Assembly: GCA_005883955.1 (NCBI GenBank)
Contig: VAXH01000065.1
Span: 1 to 39,499, forward strand
Length of the DNA: 39,499 nucleotides
Reading direction: 5' to 3'
Source of the DNA: Actinomycetota bacterium
Lineage (GTDB): Bacteria > Actinomycetota > Thermoleophilia > Gaiellales > Gaiellaceae
Shown here: in pieces, positions 1-7,021 of the stretch
Numbering within the stretch: position 1 is the stretch's first letter
How the letters are laid out: the number at the start of each line of letters is the position of its first letter
Notes under the pieces: generated by a model
Seen by the model: the letters and a program-made list of their open reading frames with translations, nothing else
The model's database searches: none
What the model was told of the DNA's origin: nothing
Program-made: the position numbers and the translations under genes

Positions 1-365
1 AGCTTCAGCTGCCGTTCCGCGTCCACGATGACGGCCACGACCTCCGAGCGCCGCTGGCCGGAATCGTCGCCGGCCTCCGCGCAGCACGGAACGACGTCTG
101 TGTCTTTCTGCCGGTCGACGTGCCGTTCGCCGGTCCGGAACTCGTCCGGGCGCTGGGGCAAGCGTGTGAGGAAGCGGCCGTTCCGCAGACCGGCCCGCTC
201 CCCGGAGCCTATGCGCGGTCGGCGCTCGCCATGCTCGAGCGCCGGCTTGCTGCAGGTGAGCTCTCCCTTCGCGGCGCGGTCGCCGAGCTGGCCACGGTCA
301 CGGTCGAGCTCGACCCGGCGGAGCTCGTGAACGTCAACGCCCCGGAAGAGCTCTTGCAGCTGTGA
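1..365 (+). CDS. mobA: Molybdenum cofactor guanylyltransferase-like protein, C-terminal part
   Basis: The reading frame is open from base 3 to the TGA at 363-365, so only the C-terminal 120 or so residues are present. The visible part has a D-x-G-x-D-x-R-x-P-L-A-G-I segment, then a hydrophobic strand ending LPVDVPFA, and near the end NVNAPEEL. This order (GPLAG-like loop, metal-binding D-x-P motif, final NVNTPED-like motif) is that of MobA nucleotidyltransferases, which attach GMP to molybdopterin to make the guanine dinucleotide cofactor. The N-terminal nucleotide-binding loop lies outside the window, so a related MobA-like transferase (for example of the MocA type) is not excluded. It converges on purA with only 19 bases between the stop codons. 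Confidence 0.72.
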   Translation, partial: LQLPFRVHDDGHDLRAPLAGIVAGLRAARNDVCVFLPVDVPFAGPELVRALGQACEEAAVPQTGPLPGAYARSALAMLERRLAAGELSLRGAVAELATVTVELDPAELVNVNAPEELLQL

Positions 366-367
366 TT

Positions 368-397
368 GCTCGCCGCCGACGTTTTTAGCCGGCGAGC
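368..397. repeat. Inverted repeat between convergent mobA and purA
   Basis: GCTCGCCG at 368-375 and CGGCGAGC at 390-397 form a perfect 8-bp inverted repeat with a 14-base loop that includes a run of five T. It lies across the two convergent stop codons and overlaps the last codons of purA. It may act as a weak bidirectional terminator, but the T run is in the loop rather than after the stem, so this is not a canonical intrinsic terminator. Confidence 0.35.
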
Positions 398-1680
398 GCA
401 GCGGGTCCGTGGTGGGCGAGCACGCGCTCGCGCTCCCGGCCGGTGCCGATCAACGAGATCTCGACGCCGAGCTCTCCCTCGACGAACTCGATGTAGCGCG
501 CGGCCGCATCGGGAAGCTCGGAAACCTCCGCGACCTCGTCGAGCGTCTCGGCCCAGCCGGGCAGCGTCTCGTAGATCGGTTCGCAGTGATGGAAGTCCGA
601 CTGGTAGGCGGGGAACTCGTCCGTCTCGCTGCCGTCCCGCAGGCGGTAGCGGACGCAGACGGGCAGCTCGGCGAACGCGGAAAGCACGTCGAGCTTCGTC
701 AGCGCGAGCGACGTGATCCCGTTCAGGCGCACCGCGTAGCGCAGAGCGACGAGGTCCAGCCAGCCGCAGCGGCGCTCGCGGCCGGTGACCGTCCCGAACT
801 CACCGCCCAGCTCGCGCAGACGTTCCTGATCCGGCCCCTCGATCTCGGTCGGGAAGGGCCCCTCGCCGACGCGCGTCACGTAGGCCTTGGCAACGCCGAT
901 CACCTCGTCGATCCGCGTCGGCCCGATCCCGATCCCCGGCGCCGCGCCGCCGGCAAGCGTGCTCGAGGAAGTGACGAAGGGGTAGGTCCCGTGATCGAGA
1001 TCGAGCAGCGTCGCGTGTGCTCCCTCGAGTAAAACCGACTTGCCCTCGCGAAGCGCGTGGTCGACCAGGAGCGACGTGTCGGTGATGAACGGCCGCAGGC
1101 GCTGGGCGAGCCGTTCGTAGCGGGCTGCAAGCTCCTCGAGCTCCACCGGGGCGGCGCCGTAGACACGCTCGAGCCAGACGTTCTTCTCGGCGAGGGCGAC
1201 CTCGAGCTTCTGGCGCAGGATCTTCGGGTCGAGCAGATCCTGGACGCGGATCCCGAGCCGGAAGGCCTTGTCGGCATAGGTCGGCCCGATCCCCCGCTTG
1301 GTGGTGCCGATCTTGAGCTTGCCGAGCCGCCGCTCGCCACCCTGGTCGATGGCGACGTGCCACGGCATGATCACGTGCGCGTTCGCCGAGAGATGGAGGC
1401 GGTCGACCGGGACTCCACGGGCGGCGAGCTCGTCCAGCTCCTCGACGAGGACCTCGGGATCGACGACGCAGCCCGCGCCGATCACGCACTCCTTGCCGCG
1501 CAGGATCCCAGAGGGGATGTGGCGGACCTTGTAGGTCTCGCCGCCGGCGACGATCGTGTGCCCCGCATTGGGCCCGCCGTTGTAGCGGCAGACGAAATCG
1601 GAATGCTCGGCCAGCAGGTCGACGATCTTGCCCTTGCCCTCGTCTCCCCACTGGGCGCCGACGATCACGGTCGCCGGCAC
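385..1680 (-). CDS. purA: Adenylosuccinate synthetase
   Basis: PurA joins IMP and aspartate, using GTP, to make adenylosuccinate, the first committed step of AMP synthesis. The N-terminus carries the diagnostic GAQWGDEGKGK phosphate-binding loop, followed by NGGPNAGHT. The substrate and GTP regions are also recognisable, including TSSSTLAGGAAPGIG and the C-terminal LTKLDVLS segment. With a GTG start at 1680 the protein is 431 residues, the normal family length. That start has a strong ribosome-binding site (GGGGGAGG at about 1684-1691). The frame stays open to 1737, but the extra 19 residues are not conserved and have no comparable signal. It is the last gene of the rpsF-to-purA block. Its leader is unusually structured and contains a duplicate of its own first codons. 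Confidence 0.96.
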   Translation of the reverse strand: MPATVIVGAQWGDEGKGKIVDLLAEHSDFVCRYNGGPNAGHTIVAGGETYKVRHIPSGILRGKECVIGAGCVVDPEVLVEELDELAARGVPVDRLHLSANAHVIMPWHVAIDQGGERRLGKLKIGTTKRGIGPTYADKAFRLGIRVQDLLDPKILRQKLEVALAEKNVWLERVYGAAPVELEELAARYERLAQRLRPFITDTSLLVDHALREGKSVLLEGAHATLLDLDHGTYPFVTSSSTLAGGAAPGIGIGPTRIDEVIGVAKAYVTRVGEGPFPTEIEGPDQERLRELGGEFGTVTGRERRCGWLDLVALRYAVRLNGITSLALTKLDVLSAFAELPVCVRYRLRDGSETDEFPAYQSDFHHCEPIYETLPGWAETLDEVAEVSELPDAAARYIEFVEGELGVEISLIGTGRERERVLAHHGPAALAG

Positions 1681-1704
1681 GAAACCTCCCCCGGCGCCCA
1701 GTGG
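1648..1704 (-). promoter_or_regulatory. Stem-loop enclosing the purA start
   Basis: CCACTGGGCGCC at 1648-1659 and GGCGCCCAGTGG at 1693-1704 are a perfect 12-bp inverted repeat. In the purA mRNA the 33-base loop would hold both the ribosome-binding site and the GTG start codon. A second hairpin lies just upstream at 1713-1739 (GGATGC and GCATCC arms with an inner GC stem and AAA/TTT loop). Together these suggest translational control, which is inference. Confidence 0.45.
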
Positions 1705-1799
1705 TAAGAGCCGGATGCCCGGGCAAAGCCCGCGCATCCTCCCAACCGGCGCCCGTCAAGCGGTCGCCTCGGGGCGCCGACGATCACGGTCGCTGGCAC
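1665..1799 (-). CDS. Possible upstream ORF mimicking the PurA N-terminus
   Basis: A duplicate of the first codons of purA gives a GTG at 1797-1799 followed by codons for PATVIVGAP. This frame then runs through the leader and ends at a TGA inside purA (1665-1667), 44 codons in all, overlapping the purA start in another frame. No good ribosome-binding site precedes it (upstream text reads CTTCCTCGAC). It may be only a duplication scar, or a leader ORF whose translation affects purA initiation. Confidence 0.2.
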   Translation of the reverse strand: MPATVIVGAPRRPLDGRRLGGCAGFARASGSYHWAPGEVSCRRP

Positions 1800-1837
1800 G
1801 TCGAGGAAGTCTGCCCGAACGGGCGGCTAGGCGGGAT

Positions 1838-2068
1838 TCACCAGAGCGGCGAGGTCATCTCGACGTGCACGTCCCGACCCGCGCGGACGGCGCGGATGCG
1901 GTGGCCGCGCTCGCACTCGGTCCAGGCGAGGTCGTGACCGACGCCGAGCTTGCCGCGGACGAGCGAAGGTTGCTCCTCGCCGAAGCCGAGCCCGCGGCTC
2001 TCGCAGGCCTGGCAGACGACGGCGAAATCAGTTGCCGAGCCGAGGAGGACGATCGTTTGCTCGAACAA
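1838..2068 (-). CDS. Small zinc-ribbon-like protein
   Basis: This 76-residue protein has a TTG start preceded by a strong AGGAGGTGA sequence, which supports it being a real gene. It contains a C-x2-C pair (VVCQACES) near residue 19 and a later C-E-R-G-H group near residue 53, so it may bind a metal with Cys/His ligands. The spacing resembles small zinc-ribbon proteins, but no named family is recognised. It sits between dnaB (stop 22 bases upstream of its start) and purA in the same orientation, so it is probably co-transcribed with the replication gene. The function is unknown. Confidence 0.6.
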   Translation of the reverse strand: MFEQTIVLLGSATDFAVVCQACESRGLGFGEEQPSLVRGKLGVGHDLAWTECERGHRIRAVRAGRDVHVEMTSPLW

Positions 2069-2090
2069 CCTCAGTCACCTCCTGATCGGT

Positions 2091-3506
2091 TTACGCCGCC
2101 GCTGCCAGGTCCGCGAACTTCGCGTACCGCTTGAGGAACGAGAGCTTGACCGCGTCGGTCGGCCCGTTCCGGTGCTTGGCCAGGATCACCTCAGCCAGGC
2201 CTTGTTGATCCGATTCCTCGTTGTAGTACTCGTCGCGATAGATGAACATGACGAGGTCGGCATCCTGCTCGATCGACCCCGATTCACGCAAGTCGGACAG
2301 GATCGGCCGTTTGTCGTGGCGCTGCTCGACCGCGCGCGAGAGCTGTGACATCGCCAGGATCGGGACATCGAGGTCTCGGGCGAGCACCTTCAGGTTCCGC
2401 GAAATCTGAGAAACCTCCTGGACGCGGTTCTCGACAGAGGCGCCCGAGGTCATCAGCTGCAGGTAGTCGACGACGATCAGACCGAGGTTCGGCTCGCGCG
2501 TCTTCAGGCGACGGGCCTTCGAACGGATCTCCATCATCGTGATCGAGCCGGTGTCGTCGACGTAGATCGGCGCCTTCGCGAGCTTGTCGCAGGCGGCCGT
2601 CAGGCGCGGCCAGTCGTCGGGGCCGAGCTTTCCCGTCCGCAGCCGGTTCGACTCGACCTTCGCCTCGCTGCACATCAGCCGCTGCGTGACCTCGGACTTC
2701 GACATCTCGAGCGTGAAGATCGCGACGGGCGTTTGATGACGCACCGCAAGGTTCGCGGCCATGCAGAGGCCTAGCGCCGACTTACCCATGGAGGGGCGGG
2801 CCGCCGCGATGATCAGGTTGCCGGGCTGGAAGCCCGACGTCAGCCGATCGAGATCGCGGAACCCGGAGGGCACACCGGTAATGTCGGCGCCGGCCTCGTA
2901 GAGGGCGGTGATGCGTTCGAAGCCCTCCTTCAGAAGCTCGTCGATATGCGTGAACTCGCCCGTGACTCGCGCCTGCGAGAGATCGAAGACGACCTGCTCG
3001 GCCTTGTCGACCAAGTCGCCGGCGTCGCCCGGGCGTTCCCAGCCCAGACGGGAGATCTCGCTGCCGGCATTGATCAGGCCGCGCAGGGTCGCCATCTCGC
3101 GGACGATGCGCGCGTAGTGGCCCGCATTCGCGCTCGCGGGCACGAGGGCGGCGAGCTCGTGGATGCGGACCTTGCCGCCGACGTTGTCGAGATCGCCGCG
3201 CTCCTCAAGCTCGTCGACAAGGGTGATCGCGTCGACGGGGTCGCCCTTCGCGTAGAGAGACAGAGCGGCGCGGTAGATCTTCGCGTGGCTCTCGCGATAG
3301 AAGTCGGAGGCGTCGAGAACCTCGCTGACCGCCCCGATCGCCCCGGGGGAGAGCATCATCGCGCCAAGGACGGACTCCTCGGCTTCGAGATTTTGAGGCG
3401 GGACGGGTGCGGTCTGCGAGGGCGGCGCTGGCTGGGCGAGCTGGGCGACCTGAGCCATAGCGGCGTAGTCAACAGCGGACGTGCCCGGAAGTGAAGACCT
3501 GTGCAT
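2091..3506 (-). CDS. dnaB: Replicative DNA helicase DnaB
   Basis: DnaB is the hexameric helicase that unwinds DNA ahead of the replication fork. After a poorly conserved proline/glutamine-rich N-terminus comes PPQNLEAEESVLGAMM, the start of the N-terminal DnaB domain. A linker and then the RecA-like domain follow, with Walker A ARPSMGKS, LIVVDYLQLM as Walker B, MSQLSRAVEQR, and SDLRESGSIEQDAD. No intein interrupts it. The ATG at 3506 is preferred because GAGG lies 5 bases before it and a CATAAT -10-like element at about 3549-3554 would put the transcript start downstream of the alternative ATG at 3551. The 3506 start gives 471 residues, normal for DnaB. A LexA-type box lies in the promoter region. 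Confidence 0.95.
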   Translation of the reverse strand: MHRSSLPGTSAVDYAAMAQVAQLAQPAPPSQTAPVPPQNLEAEESVLGAMMLSPGAIGAVSEVLDASDFYRESHAKIYRAALSLYAKGDPVDAITLVDELEERGDLDNVGGKVRIHELAALVPASANAGHYARIVREMATLRGLINAGSEISRLGWERPGDAGDLVDKAEQVVFDLSQARVTGEFTHIDELLKEGFERITALYEAGADITGVPSGFRDLDRLTSGFQPGNLIIAAARPSMGKSALGLCMAANLAVRHQTPVAIFTLEMSKSEVTQRLMCSEAKVESNRLRTGKLGPDDWPRLTAACDKLAKAPIYVDDTGSITMMEIRSKARRLKTREPNLGLIVVDYLQLMTSGASVENRVQEVSQISRNLKVLARDLDVPILAMSQLSRAVEQRHDKRPILSDLRESGSIEQDADLVMFIYRDEYYNEESDQQGLAEVILAKHRNGPTDAVKLSFLKRYAKFADLAAAA

Positions 3507-3555
3507 AACAGCCTCGTTCCTACTAGACAGTTTCTCAGGTTCTGCAGGCATTATG

Positions 3556-3567
3556 GAACAGATGTTC
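3556..3567. promoter_or_regulatory. Candidate LexA (SOS) box upstream of dnaB
   Basis: GAACAGATGTTC matches the GAACN4GTTC consensus of Gram-positive and actinobacterial LexA operators. It lies between a plausible CATAAT -10 and its -35 region on the minus strand, 50 bases upstream of the chosen dnaB start. The central four bases differ from the ATAT seen at the two other boxes in this window, so it may be weaker or a chance match. Confidence 0.5.
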
Positions 3568-3676
3568 GCAAAACGACCGGACAGATCTGTGGGAAGATTT
3601 GCCGCTGCTTGCGGGAAGTTCGTGCAGCATTCCCCAGGCGGTGGAAACCGCTGGGGAAAGATCCGCTACCTCGCCT

Positions 3677-4132
3677 CTAGACGGGCGGGGGCGGTTTCCT
3701 GACGATGACCGTCGTCGCGGCGGTGCGGCAGTTGTTGCGCTCGCTGGACTCCCTGACGGCACCCCCGGCGTCGGCGCAGGCAACCAACGAGTAGGTGCCC
3801 TGCAGCGTCGCGGGCGCGGTCACGGTCGCCGAGCCGCGCGACGAGCGCTGCGGCCTCAGGGGAACGACGGAGCGACGGCCCGCCGCCGTTCGTTTGCCGC
3901 TCGCGCTCAGGTAGTAGCGCGTCACCGTCGCGCGGGCGGTCACGCCGCCGATGTTGCGCGTACGGTCGGTGACCGCGAAGCCCCTGCCCTGGAAGGCGAC
4001 GGCGGGAGGATTCGAGAGCGAGCTGACGACGAGGTCGGGCCTCGCTGTGTTGCCCGTACTCGTCGACGCCGGCGCGAGCCCGGAGGCGAAGAGGGAGACG
4101 ACGAGCGCCCCCGCGATTACCTGGAAGCGCAT
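3677..4132 (-). CDS. Secreted CARDB-domain protein
   Basis: The ATG at 4132 begins MRFQVIAGALVVSLFASGLA, a typical short signal peptide, which is why this start is preferred over an upstream extension to 4252 that is basic and low in complexity. The mature part starts RPDLVVSSLSNPP and continues with a single immunoglobulin-like fold: alternating hydrophobic strands, GTYSLVACADAGGAV, then ESSERNNC. This is the pattern of CARDB domains (cell-adhesion related domain found in bacteria), which end in a D/N-rich loop. A C-terminal PPPP follows. The protein is about 151 residues. It probably acts outside the cell as an adhesive or structural module. It is inserted between rplI and dnaB, which are usually adjacent in this conserved block. 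Confidence 0.7.
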   Translation of the reverse strand: MRFQVIAGALVVSLFASGLAPASTSTGNTARPDLVVSSLSNPPAVAFQGRGFAVTDRTRNIGGVTARATVTRYYLSASGKRTAAGRRSVVPLRPQRSSRGSATVTAPATLQGTYSLVACADAGGAVRESSERNNCRTAATTVIVRKPPPPV

Positions 4133-4181
4133 GGCGACGACTTTCCCGCGGCGCGCCGAGCCGAAACGGCCGCTTGAGCCG

Positions 4182-4862
4182 CTAGCTCTCTTCGGTCTCG
4201 GGTTGGGCCTCGGCGGCCGGCTCGGTTGACGCGCCCTGGCCCGACGGCTCATCGGACGGCTGCTCCTCCCCCTCAGGCTCGACCTCCGCGACCGCCGCCT
4301 CCGTTGCGGCCTCGGCGGCTGCCCGTGCCTTTTCGGCCTCCGCTGCTGCTGCAGCTTCTTCGGCGGCCGCGACCTGATCGAGCGCCTGCAGCTCCTCCTC
4401 GGGCGGCAACTCTCCGCCTTCGGGCACGATCGCGAGGCGAAGCGTCGCGGTCACGTCCGCGAAGAGCTCGACTGGAATCTCGTAGCGGCCGATCCGCTTG
4501 ATCGACTCCGGGAGATCGAGCTTGCGGCGGTCGATTCGGACTCGCTGGGTCTCCCAGACCCGGTCGGCGATCTCCGTCGCCGTAACCGAGCCGAAAAGCG
4601 TGCCGGTCTCGCCGGCCTGGACGTCGAAGCGCAGCTCGGCAGCTTCGAGCTTCTGCACGAGCGACTGCGCCTGCTCGAAGCTCTGCGCCTCGTGCCGGGC
4701 GCGGCTCGCGGCGAGCTTCTCGAGCTCCGCCACGCGGCCGGGCGCCGCCGGCTCGGCGAGCCGGCGCGGCAGAAGATAGTTGCGTGCGAAGCCCGCGGCG
4801 ACGTCGACGAGCTCACCGCGCAGGCCGACCTTCTCGACGTCCTCTCGGAGGATGACTTGCAT
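4182..4862 (-). CDS. rplI: 50S ribosomal protein L9 with long acidic tail
   Basis: L9 binds 23S rRNA at the base of the L1 stalk and helps keep the reading frame. The N-domain is clear: [22 protein letters not shown] then GFARNYLLPRRLA, followed by the connecting helix and the C-domain (LFGSVTATEIAD, IDRRKLDLPESIKRIG). The usual protein is about 150 residues; this one is 226. The last 70 or so residues are an Ala/Glu-rich, then Pro/Ser/Gln-rich tail that looks disordered. The ATG overlaps the rpsR stop by one base (TGATG), so the two are translationally coupled. Confidence 0.95.
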   Translation of the reverse strand: MQVILREDVEKVGLRGELVDVAAGFARNYLLPRRLAEPAAPGRVAELEKLAASRARHEAQSFEQAQSLVQKLEAAELRFDVQAGETGTLFGSVTATEIADRVWETQRVRIDRRKLDLPESIKRIGRYEIPVELFADVTATLRLAIVPEGGELPPEEELQALDQVAAAEEAAAAAEAEKARAAAEAATEAAVAEVEPEGEEQPSDEPSGQGASTEPAAEAQPETEES

Positions 4863-5191
4863 CAGCGCTCTCGGTCTCTGTCTCGATCGCCGCGGTCACG
4901 CCGGCCGTCGGGGCGCTCCTCCCGGCCCTCGGCCACGTAGGGCAAGAGCGCCATCTCACGCGCCCGCTTCACGGCGACGGCGACCTGCCGCTGGTGGCGC
5001 CTGCAGGCACCAGTGATCCGGCGTGAGCGGATTTTCCCCTTCTCGGAGACGTAGCGGCGCAGCTGATTCCCGTCCTTCCAGTCGACCTCCTCGATCTTGT
5101 TCCGGCAGAACCAGCAGTTCTTCTTCCGGATCGGCCCGGTGGAGGGCCCGCCGCGCCGGCGCTGCTGCTGTCTGTCCTTCTGCTGAGCCAT
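4862..5191 (-). CDS. rpsR: 30S ribosomal protein S18
   Basis: S18 pairs with S6 on the platform of the small subunit. The core is recognisable as [18 protein letters not shown], then [20 protein letters not shown], then [22 protein letters not shown]. The Cys residues (C-x2-C and the later C) give the zinc-binding form of S18, which often has a Cys-free paralogue in actinobacteria. At 109 residues it is longer than usual because of an N-terminal Arg/Gln stretch and a C-terminal Arg/Asp-rich tail. It lies between ssb and rplI, the normal order. Confidence 0.95.
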   Translation of the reverse strand: MAQQKDRQQQRRRGGPSTGPIRKKNCWFCRNKIEEVDWKDGNQLRRYVSEKGKIRSRRITGACRRHQRQVAVAVKRAREMALLPYVAEGREERPDGRRDRGDRDRDRER

Positions 5192-5243
5192 CAGCGATCA
5201 CCTGCCGACCGGCTCGTGCTCTCTGGCCGCGAAAACGTCGCCA

Positions 5244-5687
5244 TCAGAAGGGAATGTCGTCATCCGCGCCGGCGGCGAAGTCGGCGTTCTCGGTCTGCGC
5301 GGCTGCGCCCGCGGGGACGAACTGCGGCTGGCCGCCGCTCTCGGCGTCACCGCGGCTGCCGAGGAACTGAACGCTGTCGGCGATGATCTCGACCGCCTGG
5401 CGCTTCGTCCCGTCCTGGGCGTCCCACTCGCGCCACTCGAGCCGCCCGTCGACCGCGACCGGGCGCCCCTTGGCGAGGTACTGAGCGCAACTCTCGCCCT
5501 GGTTTCCCCAGACAGTGATGTCGAAGTAGTTTGGCTTCTCGGTCCATTCGCCGGTCGCGCTGTCTTTGCGGCGTGTGTTGACGGCGAGCCGCAGGCTGCA
5601 GACCGCCGTCCCGCTCGGCGTGTGGCGCAGCTCGGGATCCTTCGTCAGATTGCCCACGAGCACGACTCTGTTGATGTTGGCGGCCAT
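5244..5687 (-). CDS. ssb: Single-stranded DNA-binding protein
   Basis: SSB coats single-stranded DNA during replication and repair and recruits partners through its C-terminal tip. The OB fold begins NINRVVLVGNLTKDPELR and continues with FDITVWGNQGE and LEWREWDAQDG. A glycine/glutamine-rich linker leads to the acidic tip DDDIPF, the partner-binding hook. The ATG at 5687 is preferred over one 15 bases upstream because GAGGAGG lies 7 bases before it. It is about 147 residues. It follows rpsF by only 11 bases. Confidence 0.96.
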   Translation of the reverse strand: MAANINRVVLVGNLTKDPELRHTPSGTAVCSLRLAVNTRRKDSATGEWTEKPNYFDITVWGNQGESCAQYLAKGRPVAVDGRLEWREWDAQDGTKRQAVEIIADSVQFLGSRGDAESGGQPQFVPAGAAAQTENADFAAGADDDIPF

Positions 5688-5698
5688 GTAAAACCTCC

Positions 5699-6067
5699 TC
5701 ACCCGACGGGTGTCGCTTGGTCTTCGGAATCCTGCCTGTGCTCGACGCGAGTTTCTAGCGGCCGTGCCGGACCTGTCGCCTCCGTCCGCTTGACGGCAAG
5801 GTGGCGCATGACTCCGTCCGTGATCTTCAATACCCGGGAAACCTCGGCCAGCGCCTCCGGCTCCGCGTCGAAGGTGAGCAGGTGGTAGACGCCCTCAGCC
5901 TTGTGGTCGATCTCGTAGGCGAGGCGGCGGCGCCCCCAGACGTCATGGGCGCCCCAACTGCCGCCCGAGCCCTCGATCCCCTCGCGCACGCGCGCGACGA
6001 TCTCCTCCTGCCGGTCGTCCGGCAGCTCGGGGTCGAGCATGAGCAGGATCTCGTAGCCGATCATCAT
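5699..6067 (-). CDS. rpsF: 30S ribosomal protein S6
   Basis: S6 binds 16S rRNA together with S18. The protein starts with the family pattern YEILLMLDPELPDD and contains WGRRRLAYEIDHKAEGVYHLLTFDAE and VLKITDGVMRHLAVK. It has a polar C-terminal tail of about 25 residues. Two adjacent ATG codons (6067 and 6064) can serve as start; AAGGAG lies about 12 bases upstream. It is the first gene of the minus-strand block that runs to purA. Confidence 0.95.
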   Translation of the reverse strand: MMIGYEILLMLDPELPDDRQEEIVARVREGIEGSGGSWGAHDVWGRRRLAYEIDHKAEGVYHLLTFDAEPEALAEVSRVLKITDGVMRHLAVKRTEATGPARPLETRVEHRQDSEDQATPVG

Positions 6068-6180
6068 CGTCCCGAATCACTCCTTCCCACGGTCTGAGTC
6101 GGCCTCGTCTGCGGGCGCCGCTTCGGGAGCTGACGGCGCGACGGCGAGGCAGGAAGCCGCGGAAGAGTAGCATCGCGCCC

Positions 6181-6393
6181 GTGAGGAACCGCGCCGCCTG
6201 GATCGCCGGTGCGCTCGGAGCCGCGGGAGTCGTCTACCGCGCGCTGCGACGCGGGCCAAAGCTGGCCGCGGACCCGCGTGCGGACGACCTGCGGCGAAAG
6301 CTCGACGACTCCAAGCAGCTCGTCGAGGAGCGTGAGGAGTTCGAGTCCGGCGAGACGGCGGTCGACGAGGTCGAGACTAGCGCAAAGGAATGA
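6181..6393 (+). CDS. Small membrane-anchored hypothetical protein
   Basis: This GTG-started frame encodes 70 residues. Residues 5-20 (AAWIAGALGAAGVVYRAL) form one short hydrophobic segment, and the rest is highly charged and likely helical (DDLRRKLDDSKQLVEEREEFE). It looks like a small inner-membrane protein with a cytoplasmic coiled-coil tail. It diverges from rpsF and its 3' end overlaps the 3' end of the convergent amidase gene by 17 bases. Only a weak GGAAGAG precedes the start. The family is not recognised. Confidence 0.5.
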   Translation: MRNRAAWIAGALGAAGVVYRALRRGPKLAADPRADDLRRKLDDSKQLVEEREEFESGETAVDEVETSAKE

Positions 6394-7021
6394 ACGCCGC
6401 CGTTCCGGCCGTCAGGCCACGGGCAACCTTCCACTCGTAGGAGCTGGACTGCAGCAGGCGCCGCTCGGGCGGGTTCGACATGAAGCCGCATTCGACCAGG
6501 ATCGCCGGCACGTTCGCCCAGTTGAAGCCGGTCAGGTCGGTGCGCTTGACGAGGCCGAGGCTCGCCGCGCCGGTTGCCCGCACGGCGGCCGCCTGGACGA
6601 GCTTCGCGGCCTTCAGGCTGCGCTTGTAGATGTCGTCGGTCCAGCCCTTGTGCCAAGCTGGATAAAGCGTCTGGAAACCACGCAGCGATGTATTGGTCGA
6701 GCCGTCCGCGTGGATCCGCAGCATCAGCGCGGCGTGGCGGCGGTTGCAGAACTGCGCTCGCGCGATGTTGCCGCCGTTGCCGTACTGGAACACCGGGCCC
6801 GTGCGGGTCATCGCGACGCGGTAGCCGCGCTTGAGCAGCAGCGCGCGCGTCTTCTGCGCGATCGCGAGGTTGACGACCGCCTCGCCGGAGGCGCCGCCGC
6901 CGTCCTTGATCTTCAGGACCCCCGAGCCGGGCCCGATCGGCTCGGCCTGCCGCCCGATCGCCGGCGGCGTGCCGTGGCCGGGATCGATGCAGACAAGCGG
7001 CGGCGGCGACGCGAAGATCAC
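6377..7021 (-). CDS. N-acetylmuramoyl-L-alanine amidase (Amidase_3 family)
   Basis: This family cleaves the amide bond between N-acetylmuramic acid and the stem peptide of peptidoglycan using zinc. The sequence shows the zinc ligands in order: VCIDPGHGT (His16), SGEAVVNLAIA (Glu47) and LRIHAD (His104). The C-terminal VPAILVECGFMSNPPE carries the catalytic glutamate. It also has the family DLTGFNWANVP segment. The protein is 214 residues, a bare catalytic domain. It starts directly at the first strand, with no signal peptide or wall-binding domain, which is odd for an enzyme that must reach the cell wall. The ATG overlaps the stop of the upstream esterase by four bases, so the two are co-translated. 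Confidence 0.88.
   Translation of the reverse strand: MIFASPPPLVCIDPGHGTPPAIGRQAEPIGPGSGVLKIKDGGGASGEAVVNLAIAQKTRALLLKRGYRVAMTRTGPVFQYGNGGNIARAQFCNRRHAALMLRIHADGSTNTSLRGFQTLYPAWHKGWTDDIYKRSLKAAKLVQAAAVRATGAASLGLVKRTDLTGFNWANVPAILVECGFMSNPPERRLLQSSSYEWKVARGLTAGTAAFIPLR

Noticed and set aside
409-1707. Long plus-strand frames opposite purA
   Set aside because: They are antisense shadows caused by GC-rich codon use; purA is certain on the minus strand.
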